This document shows positions 1-12,854 of a stretch of 64,000 nucleotides of DNA, piece by piece (the first letter of the stretch is position 1; each line of letters opens with the position of its first letter). The translations under genes and the position numbers were made by a program. The stretch is from NCBI RefSeq assembly GCF_027887165.1, contig NC_077228.1:178354499-178418498 (forward strand), given 5' to 3'. The notes under the pieces are model-generated. The model was given only the letters and a program-made list of their open reading frames with translations, did no database searches and had not been told where the DNA came from. The DNA is from Monodelphis domestica (Eukaryota > Chordata > Mammalia > Didelphimorphia > Didelphidae).

Positions 1-654
1 TTAATATTCCATCCCAACATTATAATCAGTTTAGATCTGAAGATTAAATTGGATCTATGCCCTCCCTTGGAGCCACCCTAGCTAAATACATTTTCTGCAT
101 AGTTGAGAGCTGGGGACAGGTGTCAGGAGGATGCAGCATATCACACAATTTCAGTACTCTGAATCGAACAGTTATTATAATGGATACTTCCACCCCTTCA
201 TCTCTTTCATCATTCTCATTCAGTTTGAATGCTTCCTTTCCAAGACTCATGATTACATCTGGCCAGAAAATGTGGAAGGCAAAAATGCTAAGCATTTAAG
301 TGTGGAACCAACTATACGATATGGGGATGCTGGATTCACAGTGATTCTGGCTCCTATCCATAAGAATTCAAAATGAAAGATGTGCCTAATGATGGCTTAT
401 TCAGAACTTCTGGGAAACCACTCTGGATTTTTTTGTGTTGTTTTTTAATTCGACTCTATTATTTATCTCACAGCAGTAGTCCCAAAGCGATCCCCATAAG
501 TGGCCAGCTTTAATTTATGCACCATGGGGATTCACAAGACTGCTATGGACAATTTTTGATGACTGCTTGACCAGTTGCAGGCAAATTACAGTAGTTTTGA
601 ATTAACTAAGTGGATAAAGGCACACATTTTCTGTACTTGTAGGGTTCCAGAAAT
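1..654. other. unassigned sequence, no gene seen
   Basis: AT-rich sequence with short open frames on both strands that lack coding character or splice signals. Nothing recognised. Confidence 0.6.
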
Positions 655-1042
655 AGGTCACACATTGTGGTGGAAGGATTGCTAAACTCAGGAGAGGCTT
701 GAATTCAAATCCCACCTCCAAGGCATACTAGAATGAGCTCCCTGAGTATGCTTTTTATATGGAGCAGCTACCCTTTTGCACCAGGGGTCTCCCTTGCATG
801 GGGGAAGAGGAACTGACCAAATTCCTTTTGGGGTGTATTTGCTACATTTGCCTGTCCTGCCAGTTAAAATTTTGTCATCTCTGCAAATTTATGTAACCTT
901 TCTAAGCCTCAGTTTGCTCAACTGTCAAATTAGGATAATAATGATACCTAGGGTTAAGGTGAGGTTTAAATGAGATAATACATGTAAAGTGCTTTTTAAA
1001 ACCTGAAGCAGTGTATAGACATCAGCCATTATTATCGTTACC
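655..1042 (+). repeat. MIR relic (3' part clear)
   Basis: The 3' part follows the MIR pattern: taacctttctaagcctcag, then gataataatgatacc, then tgagataatacatgtaaag and a tattatta end. The 5' part (about 655-715, tagaggcttgaattcaaat-like) may be the head, with diverged or inserted sequence between. Confidence 0.75.
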
Positions 1043-1656
1043 ATATTTTGCTTATAATTGGGGAGTCGTTAAACTACTGCTTCCTATATGCTTTGCTCAT
1101 ATTCTAGCCCCTTCCTTCCTAGGGCATTTTGGTGTGAACTCCCCTCTCCTCCAAATTATGATAATGTCTCAACAAATGTTGGCTTCTCTTCCACATCTAC
1201 CCTTTTGAGAATCCAGATTTGCTTTATTCAAGGTCTATATACCATTTCCACACCTAGTCTTTCCTTTTGTCAGGAGAATGGGTACAATCCAGACTCAGTT
1301 TCCTTTTTGCCTGGATTTTGACTTGAATCTTTCTTGAATTTACAGTTCTTCTTTGGCACCAAGTGTATAGCTACAGAGAATGCCTGGGGTACCATAAAGC
1401 CAATGCACTGAAATGATTTTTTTAATTTTTTTTTTTGCCACTAAGGGACCTAAATGGACTTCCCTGTAAACAAAAGGGCAAAACTCCCAGAGAGTCTAGG
1501 AACAGGACTCCACAAGGCTCTCTCCACTAACTATAAATGGTACAGGTGGTAGAAGGGTATTCCATATATGGAGAATCTGGATTAGAACGTAGATAAAGGA
1601 GATTCCAAGTTTGTTCATGGCATTATAGGAGAAAAGGAATGGATATAGATTCTGCT
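1043..1656. other. unassigned sequence, no gene seen
   Basis: Diverged AT-rich DNA with a short poly-T run near 1420-1437. Open frames of 65-77 codons lack support. Confidence 0.6.
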
Positions 1657-1897
1657 AGGGGCAGCCAGATGGCACAATGGATAGAACATGGACCCTGGGG
1701 TCAAGAAGACTCTTCTTCCAGTGTTCAAATCTGGCCTCAGATATTTACTGACTATGTGAATCTGATAAGTTACTTAACCCTATTTACCTCAGTTCCTCAT
1801 GTGTAAAATGAGCTGGGGAAGGAAATGGCAACCCACTCTAGCATCTTTGCCAAGAAATCCCCAAATGTCAAAGAAAGTGGAATAACAACAAAATGGA
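1657..1897 (+). repeat. CORE-SINE with Bov-B-like tail (Mar1-like)
   Basis: tRNA-like head ggggcagccagatggcac, B-box-like gttcaaatctgg, core with ataagttacttaaccc, then tgagctggggaaggaaatgg and ccaagaaatccccaaatgtc. The tail resembles the 3' end of Bov-B/RTE LINEs as I recall it, and is shared with minus-strand copies at 6800, 8370 and 43940. Confidence 0.85.
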
Positions 1898-2681
1898 ATT
1901 TGCTCTATATTGTCAGCCAGTCTGGTTTTTCAGGTCTCAAGAGAATACTATTGAGGCCTGAGTCCTGGGGAGTTATCTCTAGGTTAGCTCCATGCAGTCA
2001 GAATCGGGGCTTTAAGAATATTTGCCCCCCCAACAGAGAATGAAGAGATTGAGCATTCAGAAGTGGCAATGAGTCACCACAAATGTGCTCTGATTATCTG
2101 GCTAGTGACCAGACTAATGCAAAATGCCCCAGGGGTGATATATAATTTTATCACCCAAGTGGCTCATGTGTATTTGTTCGGACAAAGAAAAGTACCACAT
2201 TCAGGAGAAGATAGCATACAGATGCCAGGGTATATATAAGGTCTGCCATATGTAACTCTATTATGAATAACCAATAGATGCTATGTAATAAGAACCTGGG
2301 TGTGACCTATGGTCTTGGCATAATTACACATAACTTCTATGTGTGAGCCTTGGATGTTATATAATATGTACCTAAAGAAAGCACATATGTGACTGGTGTA
2401 ATTTTAGAGACTGAACATTTTTAACTAGGGAAGAATGTGGTAGATATGCCAAGAGGTATTGGGTAAGCCCCTGTCCCTTTCTGCACAAAAGTCTCCTGAG
2501 GTATATGTGCAAGAAATGAGATGTTTATGTATCAGAAAGTCTATAGAAGATGCCCAAAGAAAATACACAGTAAGAGAAATAGCAGCAGCTCTGGAGGCAC
2601 ATCTGAAGGCATGGTTCAGTGACATGGGCAAAGATAAACTCTAGTCCCTGACATAGATGGTGTTGCCAATGTGGCAGGAAC
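1898..2681. other. unassigned sequence, no gene seen
   Basis: Mostly unique-looking DNA. Opposing open frames of 61 and 68 codons at 2425-2644 lie over each other and have no splice or codon support. Confidence 0.55.
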
Positions 2682-2820
2682 TTGGGGGTGGGTAGAAAGG
2701 AGGAAAGGGAGAAGAGAAGGAGGAAAGGAAGTAAAGAGAAAGAGGAAGGGAGAGAGGGAAAAAAACAGGAGAGAGGGCATAAAGAGAGAGACAGAGAAAG
2801 AGGGAGAGAGAGTGTACAGA
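2682..2820. repeat. purine-rich (GA/GGAA-like) low-complexity tract
   Basis: Nearly pure A/G on the plus strand for about 140 bases (gaaagg, gagaga units). The Arg/Lys/Glu-rich open frame here is an artefact. Confidence 0.9.
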
Positions 2821-2949
2821 GAGGACTACTGAAGCACTCTTCCCCTCTCCAACTCCCCCTAAATTTTACACAGGTCTTCCTATTAGGACATACATTATGA
2901 CATCATTATATTAATAAATATGATCCTAGTAACCCAGACCCATGCCTTG

Positions 2950-3115
2950 GACAGGCAGCTGAATGTAGTGAAAAAAAGTACAGCCTCAGACACTTCCTAG
3001 CTGGATGACCCAAGGCAAATCACTTAGCCTCCTTTGTCGAGCCCTTATCACTCTTCTGCCTTGGAACTAATACATAGTATTAATTCTTAGGCAGAGGGAG
3101 AGGGTTTAAGAAAAA
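2950..3115 (+). repeat. CORE-SINE, internally deleted
   Basis: ggcagctgaatgtagtg head joined directly to cctcagacacttcctagctg, then the 3' part cactcttctgccttggaac and ttaggcagaggg. The B-box region is missing. Confidence 0.8.
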
Positions 3116-3117
3116 GT

Positions 3118-3308
3118 AAAAAGTATAGTGGAAAGAACAACGGATATGGAGTCGGAGGACCTGAGTTCAAATTCTACCTCTCTAACTACCTATGTGACCT
3201 CAGACAAATTACTTAATCTTGCTGGGTCTTAGTTTCCTCATTTGTAAAAGGAAGGGTTGGGTTTTTATGACTCCTAAGTTTCTTTCTAGTTCTAAATCTA
3301 TGATGGTG
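3118..3308 (+). repeat. MIR/MIR3-type SINE
   Basis: tagtggaaagaacaacggat, gagttcaaattctacc, tgtgacctcagacaaattac, gtttcctcatttgtaaaa, ending in ttctagttctaaatctatga. All in MIR order. Confidence 0.85.
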
Positions 3309-4224
3309 ACTCAGAGTCAAAAGATTTTGGTGTGTGTCCTGTTTTTACCACTTCCTCACTGCAATAAGCAATAACTATTTCTGTAAATGAGACCTCTAAG
3401 GTCTCTTCTGGCTCTACTGGTCTATAGGCTGCTATCATGTACTTAGAATAAGATCAGAATTTGAATTCTGGTTTGAACACTTAGAAATTTGGTCATGTTA
3501 TTTCACTTCTACTTAATACTATTTATTCTTAGGATAAGGAAAATGATTTGTCAGTTCTACAATACAACATAAATGTGAATTATTATTATTATTATGATTT
3601 GCAGCAATCAGTGCTATTGAATTCTATTGTCTTGCTGCAGGCACCAGTTGGAATGAGTCTGCCTTATGCTCCTGATTTTAACCAAGGTCACTGCCCAGCT
3701 TTATAATAAGCTTACCAAGACATTCACCCTGACTGGACTATAAGGATTTCATCTGTCTCCGAGAACAAATTAATCAGGGACTAACTAATGGGCAAACCCT
3801 TAAGAAGTAAGAAGGACTGTTGCTAGAGCTTTCCATTCCCTACATACACCATATTCTAACTCCTTACCCTACTGATAGTGCATTAACAATATCATCAACT
3901 TTATTTGACAGGACCTACTTGGGAACTGGGAGCCAGCAAAGGGCTGTTCTAACCCCAAAATAAATTCAACTACCTATAGAACAAACAGGTGGCACAAACA
4001 TTTCCAAGAAGTCATTCTCCTGGATTTGTCTTACTGACAGGCATACAATAGGAGTGGTAGTCCCTTTGGGACAAAGTACATTTCTGGTCCAGCACTGAGA
4101 GTTCTAAGGGTCTATTTCCAGAATAATTTATAAAGGAGATTTAACTATCCCACTACCTCTCCAACCCAATCTTTCTTTATGGGGAAAAAGGAGTAAGGGC
4201 TTAAGATTCTTCATGTAACTTCTA
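3309..4224. other. diverged MIR-like remnant (to about 3540), then unassigned DNA
   Basis: A weak MIR-like pattern (aaatgagacctctaaggtct) is seen near 3385-3410. After that only AT-rich DNA with a TTA run is seen. Confidence 0.45.
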
Positions 4225-4405
4225 CATAGTGTAGTCAAAAGAGCTCATGACTTGAATTCTAATCAAGTCTTCTACTAACTATGTGACCTTGGGTAAATAA
4301 CTTAAGCTTTATGGTCCCTCAGGTACCTCATTAAAATGAAGGGGCTGGAGTAAATTAATTCTATGGTCCCTGCTAAGAAGGTCACTAAGGATCTGTGATT
4401 TTATT
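4225..4405 (+). repeat. MIR-type SINE
   Basis: Core ctatgtgaccttgggtaaat followed by gcctcaggtacctcatt-like sequence and an end tcactaaggatctgtgattt. Confidence 0.75.
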
Positions 4406-4739
4406 AGCATAGGCAAACCTTCTATTACTTACTAGAACTAAATGACAGAATTCTAACCACAGATTGTAACCATTGTAAGACTTAGTAGATAAATTCTAGA
4501 GTTGTCTGAGGTACATATAGATTATTTGACTTGCATGGGATCATGGAGTTAATAAAATATCAATTACTATATGAAAAGGAAAATGGTTTGATTTGAAATA
4601 ATATGATGAAAGCTGGTTATTTTGATGTATTATTTCTGTAGTTTTTTAAGTTTTCAAATTATTCTCTTCTTAGAAACTATTCAACTTTTTAATGAATCAT
4701 TATTAATATTGGAGTTGTATGTATCAAGTACCTTTAAAG

Positions 4740-4915
4740 AAAAAATTAAATGAGCTACAGATGAAAATAGATAAAATAATAATAGAGGCAGACTTTCAAT
4801 TTTCCCCTCTCAAAACTAGATAAATCTAACCAAAAAAATAAATAAGAAAGAAGTTAAGGAGATGAATAGAACCTTAGATAAGATAAATAAGATAGATATC
4901 TGAAGAGCCAACACA
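4740..4915 (+). repeat. L1 ORF2 fragment (endonuclease region)
   Basis: Sequence parallels the L1 copies at 17.8 and 45.8 kb (actttcaattttcccctctc, aaataagaaagaagttaagg). It corresponds to the endonuclease part of ORF2, with several stops. Confidence 0.7.
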
Positions 4916-5439
4916 TACCTGCATGAGGTAAGTAGTAGATCTAAGCCTGAACATACACAGAATCCAAACATAGTTTCAGCTGGGTGAGGTAGGGAGAGCG
5001 AGGAACAATCCGTTAGAGAGTATAAATATTCTGCAAAAGTCTTACCTTAAGTTTCATCATACTATGGAAGTAATTCTGTACCCCTGAAGGATTGTGGCAC
5101 TGGTACCAAAGTTCTACTGGATATGACCAAGCTGGAAAGACTTGTTTTGGAAAGAGGTTGTGTCTGCTGCCTAACGACTGATCTAGCAAAATATGATCTT
5201 GGTAATAATGTGTTAACTGGGAACCAGACAGGCTAAAGTGATCAAATTAAATGCTGATAGGAACACAGAGAAACAGACCTAATATTATATTACTAGAGCA
5301 GCTGTTATTTTTGTTTTAGAAAACAAAATGGAATTATACATTAAGAACTGTAATATTGTTCATGCTCACTGATCTAGAGATCCCGTTACTAGAGGTGAAT
5401 CCCACGGGCATTATTAAGAGGGCACAAAGTTGTGTTTGA

Positions 5440-5720
5440 ATGAAAATATTCATGGAAGCTTTGTTTATTATGACAAAATAACAGGAAATAACACAAATAC
5501 AATGAATGGGAGAAATAGCTGACTAGATTGTGATATTTGATAATGGATTGTGTAATGTTATTAAAATAACAAATATTTGAAATTTAAAAATAATGGAAAT
5601 ATGTGAAGAGAAGAGAATAAGAATAATACATATTATGATTACATTAAAAATATAAAAGATTAAAAAGCCGCAAAATCAAGAGAAAAAAAATCCAAGTAAA
5701 ACAAATCCAAAGGAAACAAA
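5440..5720 (+). repeat. L1 ORF2 3'-end relic
   Basis: The order of motifs (ttcatggaagctttgtttat, tgaatgggagaaatagctga, attgtgatatttgataatgg) matches the C-terminal coding part of L1 ORF2 in sense. The rest of the element is missing and AT-rich decay follows. Confidence 0.55.
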
Positions 5721-6799
5721 AAAACAGAGGATGTTTATATTAATATTCATATATAATTTACACATTTTAAACAAATTATAAGCAATGTGGAGTTTGTGGT
5801 CTTACACAAAATCTTTTTTATGCATTTGTTTAGTTAAATGATTGGTGGTGGTGGTGGTGATGGTGGTTACTAAGTATTTAATTTTAAAAAACATGAAATG
5901 GTTGCCTAAAAAAAAGTGAAATTATTCAACTTTTGACAGAAAAATACTAAGAGGCCAGGTCACATTCACTGAGTGATACTTTAGGAACTATCTTGAGTAG
6001 TGAATGCTACCACTACCACAATTTCAGTGGATATAATCTTCTGGGGTTAGGGGATAGAAACTCCTCAGCTTGATTATTTTTTCCATGTATAATAACAGAA
6101 GAGTACTAAATGCGCACACACCTACACACACACACAGAGGCATCTAAGATTTAAGCTTGGGATTGTGTCACATTTCATCAGTATCATATTTACATAGTCC
6201 TTGCCAAACAAATAAAAGTTTTACTGTCAACTAACTTTGCATGTTCTGCTATTAATCCACATAAAATCTGGTGGGGTCAGCCCCAAGGTACAATAGGTGT
6301 TAAAATGTTGGGAAGAGTGTGTTTAAAATTGAGGTTAAATGTATTTGCCAAGAGATGGCTTTTGTCTTATGACAAGTATTACAGCTTCCAACTTTAAATA
6401 TGGCAGGAAGAGAAAGCTATAGCAGGGAAAACCAGGGCTAGGCACACAGGCCACGAGGGTAGCAAGTTTTCTTATCATTACATTTTACACATTTCTAATT
6501 TACACTTCTTTTTGCTGCCCCAACTCAGAACTATGACATGGGAATTTGTGGGTGACCACAAAATGAAAAAAGCATGTAGTAACTGCATTCAGATATGTTG
6601 CAAAAAGCTGAACTTTTTAAAGCCACAAACTTCCTAGTGCATGAGGAATAAAATGTGTTTGTTTTTAGGGAGCTTTTCAAGGGTTAGTGAGATTTAGAAT
6701 GTTCAGATACCTATAGCTATTATTAATTTCTCTGAAGCAGAACTGAATTTTTTATAGTACATCTTAGATTTCCGAAGGCTGACCTATTCTTGCAGGTCT
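5721..6799. other. unassigned AT-rich sequence
   Basis: No gene or clear repeat. It contains a GGT run near 5845 and a short CA run near 6115-6137. Confidence 0.55.
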
Positions 6800-7063
6800 T
6801 TTGTTGTGTTCAGTTGTGTCCTACTCCTCATGACCCTAATTTGGGGTTTTCTTGGTAAAGATACTGGAGTGATTTGCATTTCCTTCTCCAGCTCCTTTTA
6901 CAGATGAGGAATTTAGGTAAATAGGAGCCTATGAAACCCGGGGGTTAAGTGACTTGCTCAGATTCACACAGTTGTTAAGTGACTAAAGCTAGATTTGAAC
7001 TCATGAAGATGAATCTTCCTGATTCCAACCCCGGTGCATTACCCATTGTGCCACCTAGCTGTC
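6800..7063 (-). repeat. CORE-SINE with Bov-B-like tail (Mar1-like)
   Basis: Plus strand starts with the reverse of the Bov-B-like tail (tgttcagttgtgtcctactc) and ends with the reverse of the tRNA-like head (attgtgccacctagctgtc). Confidence 0.88.
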
Positions 7064-7494
7064 TTTCCAACAGATCTACAAGACAGAAATGTCTGAAAAG
7101 CTATGTCATTTGAAAGGAGAGAGAGAAAGGTTAGGAAGATAGAGAGAAGGAAGAAGAACTTAAGAGGATCTTACTGAATAGCATGGCTTCTAGAAAGATG
7201 TTGCATCTTGTTCCCATTTTTAGATGCAATGAAGGCAATCTTTGGAATTTGTCATCTAAAGGCAAAATTCTGTCTGTGCCATTTAGACGTGTTTATCATC
7301 TGTTACAGATGTATTTGTTTTTATGTACTTTCTGTGGGGTGCTGTGCCCCACTTCAGAGGTCATGGGAAAGACTCAAAATGTTTGGGATAGTTCTTTTTA
7401 TCTCTGCCCTATTTGGGGCAAATGGGAAGGGAGCTTAAGGGTGGAACAAAAAAATCTCATCATTCAATCAAAAGATTTCCTGACTGGCTTAGAG
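7064..7494. other. unassigned sequence
   Basis: A 125-codon open frame begins at 7183 but continues into the family D repeat at 7495 and has no recognisable domain or splice support, so I do not call it a gene. Confidence 0.5.
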
Positions 7495-7680
7495 GGAGCT
7501 GGGATTGTTTGTCCTTTGGTTTTGAAGAGGACCAAAGATACCACAAAGCTGACATCTTGACTTCTGTATGAATTGGATTTCAATAAGGTGGCATTGCACA
7601 AAGTCATCAGCCTCACTCTTCAGTAGTCATCAAAATCCAAGACAAAAGGCAGGATGACTGGTGGAGCCTGAGATTATAGA
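7495..7680 (+). repeat. family D interspersed repeat (unnamed)
   Basis: Shares a stretch with 25892-26310: ttttgaagaggacc, then ttgacttctgtatgaattgg and gttgcacaaagtcatcagcc-like sequence, in the same order and strand. I do not recall the family name. Confidence 0.7.
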
Positions 7681-7869
7681 ACAGACAATGAACTTGGGAG
7701 AACCCAGAGGAATAAATCTCACACTGGCATGGGGTAGTCTGGGGTAGAAGTAGACATTTTCCTAAAGGCTAAAAAGATCTAGGGAATTGCAGTTAAAGAT
7801 TAGTCAGAAACCTTAGGTACCATTCAGTCAACAAAAATTTGTTAAATACCTACTACAAGGATAGCAAGA

Positions 7870-7939
7870 GAGGCAGTGTGGCTTAGTGGATACAGAACCA
7901 ACTTCAGAGACTGAAAACCTAGGCTTAAGGTGTGCCTGG

Positions 7940-7998
<59 letters not shown>

Positions 7999-8155
7999 TA
8001 AAAATAAACCAGCTATAGGATATAGTATGACATTTAACTTCTCAAGATCCCAGGCAACTCTCTAAGTCTATAAGTTGCAGAACAGGCATTGACTTGCCTT
8101 GGTAAAGGGGTTTTCCTCACTGGGAATCCTCTCCAGCAGTGAAATATAAGGTCCA
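7870..8155 (+). repeat. CORE-SINE-like copy split by a TA array
   Basis: Head gaggcagtgtggcttagtgg before the TA array. After it come taacttctcaagatcccagg, tataagttgcagaacaggca and ggttttcctcactgggaatc. The same 3' end is seen at 30855 and 57190, so this is a distinct SINE subtype. Confidence 0.75.
7944..8000. repeat. (TA)n microsatellite inside a SINE
   Basis: About 57 bases of TA repeat with one G interruption (atatg). It splits a CORE-SINE-like copy whose 3' part resumes afterwards. Confidence 0.95.
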
Positions 8156-8369
8156 GCAGTAGGGACAAAGAAGTCACATAAAATGCTCTAACTGAGCACC
8201 CTTTCAGCCAAAGGGATCAGAAAAGAAAGCTCCTTGAAGGAGGAAGTGGTAGCAAAGTCTCAACATTGAAGAATTATGAAAACCTAAGAACTATGGAACA
8301 CGATGCCAGTCGAAATGCATGAAGAATAATAATGTGAAATGAGGCTGAAATGGTAGACTTGGACTACAT

Positions 8370-8620
8370 TATTGTTGTTTGTTGTTTGGTTATTTCAGTC
8401 TGACTCTCTGTAACCCCATCTGGGGGTTTTGTGGCAAAGATACTAGAGTAGTTTGCCATTTCCTTTGCCACCTCATTTTTCAGAGGAGAAAATTGAGGTA
8501 AACAGAGTTATGTGATATGTCCAGCATCACACAACTAGTAAGTATCTGAGGCTGGATTTGAACTCAGGAAAATGAGTCTTCCTGACACTAGGCCCAGTCC
8601 ACTGAGCCACCTAGCTACTC
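8370..8620 (-). repeat. CORE-SINE with Bov-B-like tail (Mar1-like)
   Basis: Reverse tail tttcagtctgactctctgta, middle ctagtaagtatctgaggctg and reverse head actgagccacctagct. Confidence 0.88.
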
Positions 8621-8639
8621 TGAACTAGATTTCAGAGGG

Positions 8640-8800
8640 GCTTAAATGTCAAACAAATGATTTGTGTTTTATTCTGGGGGTCATAAGGTTCTCTGTAGGG
8701 TTACTGAGCAGGTGAGTGATATAATATAAACCATGCCCTATTTTGGTGGCTGTGTAAAGAGAAGAGAAAGACTACAGGCAAGGAGACCAGCTAGGAAATT
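8640..8800 (+). repeat. family C old interspersed repeat fragment
   Basis: Resembles the middle part of the family C copy at 19.7 kb (tttgtgttttattctggggg, actgagcaggtgagtgatat, gaccagctaggaa). Confidence 0.55.
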
Positions 8801-8864
8801 CGTATTTTAATTGAATTAAAAAATTTTTTTAATTTAAAAAAATATTTTTAAAAATTAAAAAATT

Positions 8865-9160
8865 ATCTGCAGGGATCTAAAAAACACTATCCACAAACAG
8901 AGGATAAACTGTGGGAGCAAAAACACTGAAGAAAAGCAACTGCTTGACTACAGGGGTGGAGGGGATATGACCGAGGAGAGACTCTAAATGAACACTCTAA
9001 TGCAAATACCAACAACACGGAAATGGATTCGAGTCAAGAACACATGTGATACCCAGTGGAATCATGTGTCGGCTATGGGGGGGGGAGAGGAAAAGAAAAT
9101 GATTTTTGTTTCCAATGAATAATGTTTGGAAATGACCAAATAAAATAATGCTTAAAAAAA
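8865..9160 (+). repeat. 5'-truncated L1 3' end
   Basis: Ordered motifs shared with 12855, 14565 and the minus-strand copy at 48846: aaaaacactatccacaaaca, gcaactgcttgactacaggg, acacatgtgatacccagtgg, then a G-rich run and an AATAAA-like A-rich end. Confidence 0.85.
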
Positions 9161-9194
9161 TTAAAAACTTTCTTAATTAAAAAATAATAGCCCA

Positions 9195-9600
9195 GGTGAA
9201 ATGTTATCAATCAATCAACAAACATTTATCAAGCTCATCAGGGCCTGAACTAGGATGATGGGTATGTGAGTGAAAAGAAGGGAATGGGTACAAGTGGTAT
9301 TAAGGAAGTTGAATTGATAAGACTTGGCAAGTGATTGGATGTGAATGGTAAGGGAGAATGAAGAGTCAAGGTTGTCTCCGTTTTTGAATCTGTATTGGTG
9401 GGATTTTGGTTTCACCAAAAGAAATAGGAAAGTTGGTGGGAAAGCTTGTTGTTGGGTGATGGAAAGAGGTGAAGAGCTCTATGGTGGATCTGTTGAATGT
9501 GAAGCACCACCTAGGCCATCTAGGCAGAGAGGAATAACAAGTCGCTGGAAACGTGGGGCCATAGTTCAGGGAAAAAAATGAAAGTCCAATGTATAGATTT
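9195..9600 (+). repeat. family C old interspersed repeat fragment
   Basis: Contains the family head (atcaatcaacaaacatttat) joined to the later part (catcagggcctgaactagga, aagagtcaaggttgtctcc). Internally deleted. Confidence 0.55.
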
Positions 9601-12600
9601 TAGAGTCTTCTCTGTAGAGGTATAATTGAACCTAATGAAGCACATTAGATCACCCAGAGAGTATAGAGAAAAAAAAGGGAGAAGAGGATATGGAACAAAG
9701 TCTTGGAGTGAGAGCAAATTTGTTTTTACAATGCCCTTTCTAAATCTCTTACTTTCTATGTATAAGGGTGTATGTATAGATATATATCCACACACTCACA
9801 CAAATTCACACATACGTACATGTATATATTTATGCATATTTATACGCTCTTTTCCTGTGAACAAATCTCTCAAAGCAGAGCTTGGGTTCTAGAGTATGTG
9901 ATTAACAGGGATGATAAGGGAAAAGGCAAGGGAAGCAGTGCTTGGATTTGATGCTTTGATCATCATCACATTCATTATATCACGCTGTATCTGGATAAAA
10001 CTGTAAAATTCAATGAATTATCCAGATGTTCTCAAGTATCTGAATGCCCGTTGTCACAAATGTAAGACTGTTTAGATGAAACAAATATTTTCACTTTTAG
10101 CCAGAGTCTGAGTTGGCATTTTGAAGCCCCATGTTAAGAGCGGAAAAAGGCAAAATTTTGAAATTGTTTTGCAAGAGTTATATAGAACTCAGAAACATTG
10201 AGAAAATGCAAACCTACCCAGAATTATAAATGCTTCAATTGTTTATATTGAGCTCTGTTTTAATACTTCCTCTGTTAAGAGAGTACCAATAATTGCCTCA
10301 CATTGTGACTTAAAGCATTTATAGGCAATGGTTCATAGCAAAGTAGCTTCAAGCACAGAAAATACATGATATTGGGCTTGTATAACTGGCACTGGGTGAA
10401 ATACATCTCTCATCACTTTCTGAGATAGGTTCCCACTAAACAAACACCTGGACTAAGAGAATGACTGGATGAACAGAGATTGCAAGCCTGGGCTACATTC
10501 ATATTTACTGGATTAGTTTTGATCCGCACCATTATTTCTTGTCAAAAAGTGTTCCATTTAAATATTTCCAAAGCCCCTTACACAACATATTGCCACATTT
10601 TAACATAGAGTATGAATACTCTGGATCATGCTACTCAAAAGTTAACACTAGTGACTTTTGAAATAAGGCCAAATCTTTTATAATATTTAGGGGCATTGTA
10701 TATTTTTTATGCTAAAATAAATTACTCCATGAGAACTGCTTTGAGTACTTAACTTCAGGAGAATATTTCCTCCTTAAATTTAAAAAATGATATTTCAGTT
10801 AAGGGAATCAGGGCACAATAAGGGAAGAAATAAGTTATGTACTAACTCTAAAGTTGGGCAACTTAACTCTGCACCAAATCGTGTTATTGCTGTCTAGGAT
10901 GAAAAGTTTCTAAACTCAAATACCTGATAAATCATAGTCCCATGAACATACTTGAACATAAACACATACCAGGTACACAAGCAAATGAAAACTGTAAGAG
11001 AGATTTATTAGTGGGTGGATGTTCCTAATTATTTGAGAAACTTGTCATGTCCAATGGCAGTAGCCTTTGGGAGCAAGTTTTTAGTCTCAAGAAAAAGTGG
11101 TCAAATCATTGTAGATACAATCAAAGCCAAAGATTTTAATTAATCCCAAATTACCATGTGCAATCTTTTGGTTGGCATTGGCTGAATGGATTCTGATCAC
11201 ATACTTCTATCAGTCCTCTACCCATGTCCCGAGTAAGCAGGCTTGCTATGTACAAGAGATAAAATGCAGAAAGCATAGTTGGGTGGAGGTAACAGAAGGG
11301 AAGGGGCCAAGATTTATTACATTCAATTATTTTTGTTAAAAACTTTCCTCTAGGGCACAGGCACATAATATATTGTACTTTCCATTACTTGGTGCAAACG
11401 TAAAACATATCTGAAAAACACATTTCATCCTCATAACATATTAAAATAACAAGTAAGATGTCATGACATCCATTTGATAGATGGACTGTCATTTACCAAT
11501 GTTGTACTACATTAGTTAACAGCAAATTAATATCATCAGACCCAATTTTTCTTCACATCTAGAAAATACTGGAATGGAAAAAGAGATCCATACATATTCT
11601 TAGCAGGGAATATTTGATTTGTTGCATTAATTAACCATGGTAAAATGTGTAACTAAAAATGCACAATAACTTGCAAATATAACCCAGATAATTAAAAATA
11701 GCTAATTCAGCCACCACTTGGGACTTGAAAACAAGAGGTGATATAATCTCAAAATTCTGACCTTGAAGACCTAAGTGTTTTTTCTTCACTATGATATTGA
11801 TTCTTTTTGACAAGCTCACTTGTATATTATGAATTGGCTCATAAAAAGTTTCAGCGTATTGTATTGGGTTTGCTAAAACTGTTCATACTATAAATCGAGG
11901 CCAGTATCTTTTCATCAACACCAGCTGTTAAATAAACTCAAGTGACAAAGTAGATTCATGATTAGTTCATTGCACAGAGAGCAAGAATATAGTGGTATAC
12001 ATTTTATTTCGTCACATTTTTGGGGGTCTTAATGCCTATAAACTAAGCAAGAATGGCTTCTTTATTATAATACAATCTTGATTTACATAATCTCAAAGGT
12101 CAATGTCATTTGCCCACTTTGGTACTGAATAGATGTAAAATCTTCATGTCATATCTAGAGGCCTGATTTCTTTTCCTATTTTGTCTTTTTAGATTTTGCA
12201 TCAAAATCTTATGCCTCTTTGTGGAAAGGTCACTTTAGATTCCCAGAAAAGCGCAAGATCTGGCAGGTCCCTTAAGCCTGGGAAAAGCTTTGAGTATGGG
12301 TCCAACAATGGACTGTATGTTGACCATCCAAGCACCTGCCTAACTAAGTTTGGAAAGGCTTAACCACAGAGAAGTTGGCTACAAAGTGAGGAATCTTTTC
12401 AACAATAGCAACATAAGAAGACTGTTTACTAAGATGGGAAGGGATTGCTATCTGCATTCATGGATGGTATAACCAAACTGATAAAAACTCAGATCCCTGA
12501 TATTTATAATTCAGGGCTTTTTATGACTCATTCTCTGAAAGAATAAAAACTGTTGAGAGATTTTTGAAAGAGGCATTTCACTCATCTCTATGAATTGGAT

Positions 12601-12854
12601 TAGGAGGGTCTATAAAACAGAGGCCTGAATAAAAGACTTCTAGATTTTGCCTTTATTTTAACTATTTCTGGGTCACTTATAACTCTTGGAATTAATACTG
12701 GTAAATGGGTATGGGATAAGCATATATTTTGAAGTTAAGGAAAATATTTTTCAATTAGGTATATTTAAGAAGTATTGTTGTCATTATAATTACATATAAA
12801 TCAACTCCTCTTATTTGGGTCCTCAAGTCTTGATGCTCAGCTTTTTAAAAATAG
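9601..12854. other. long unassigned AT-rich stretch
   Basis: More than 3 kb with no clear gene, no confident SINE and no long repeat. Scattered open frames under 95 codons overlap on both strands and show no splice context. The segment near 12230-12560 may be a diverged interspersed repeat. Confidence 0.5.

Noticed and set aside
7183-7560. 125-codon plus-strand open frame
   Set aside because: Runs into a family D repeat copy, has no recognisable domain, and lacks splice or codon support.
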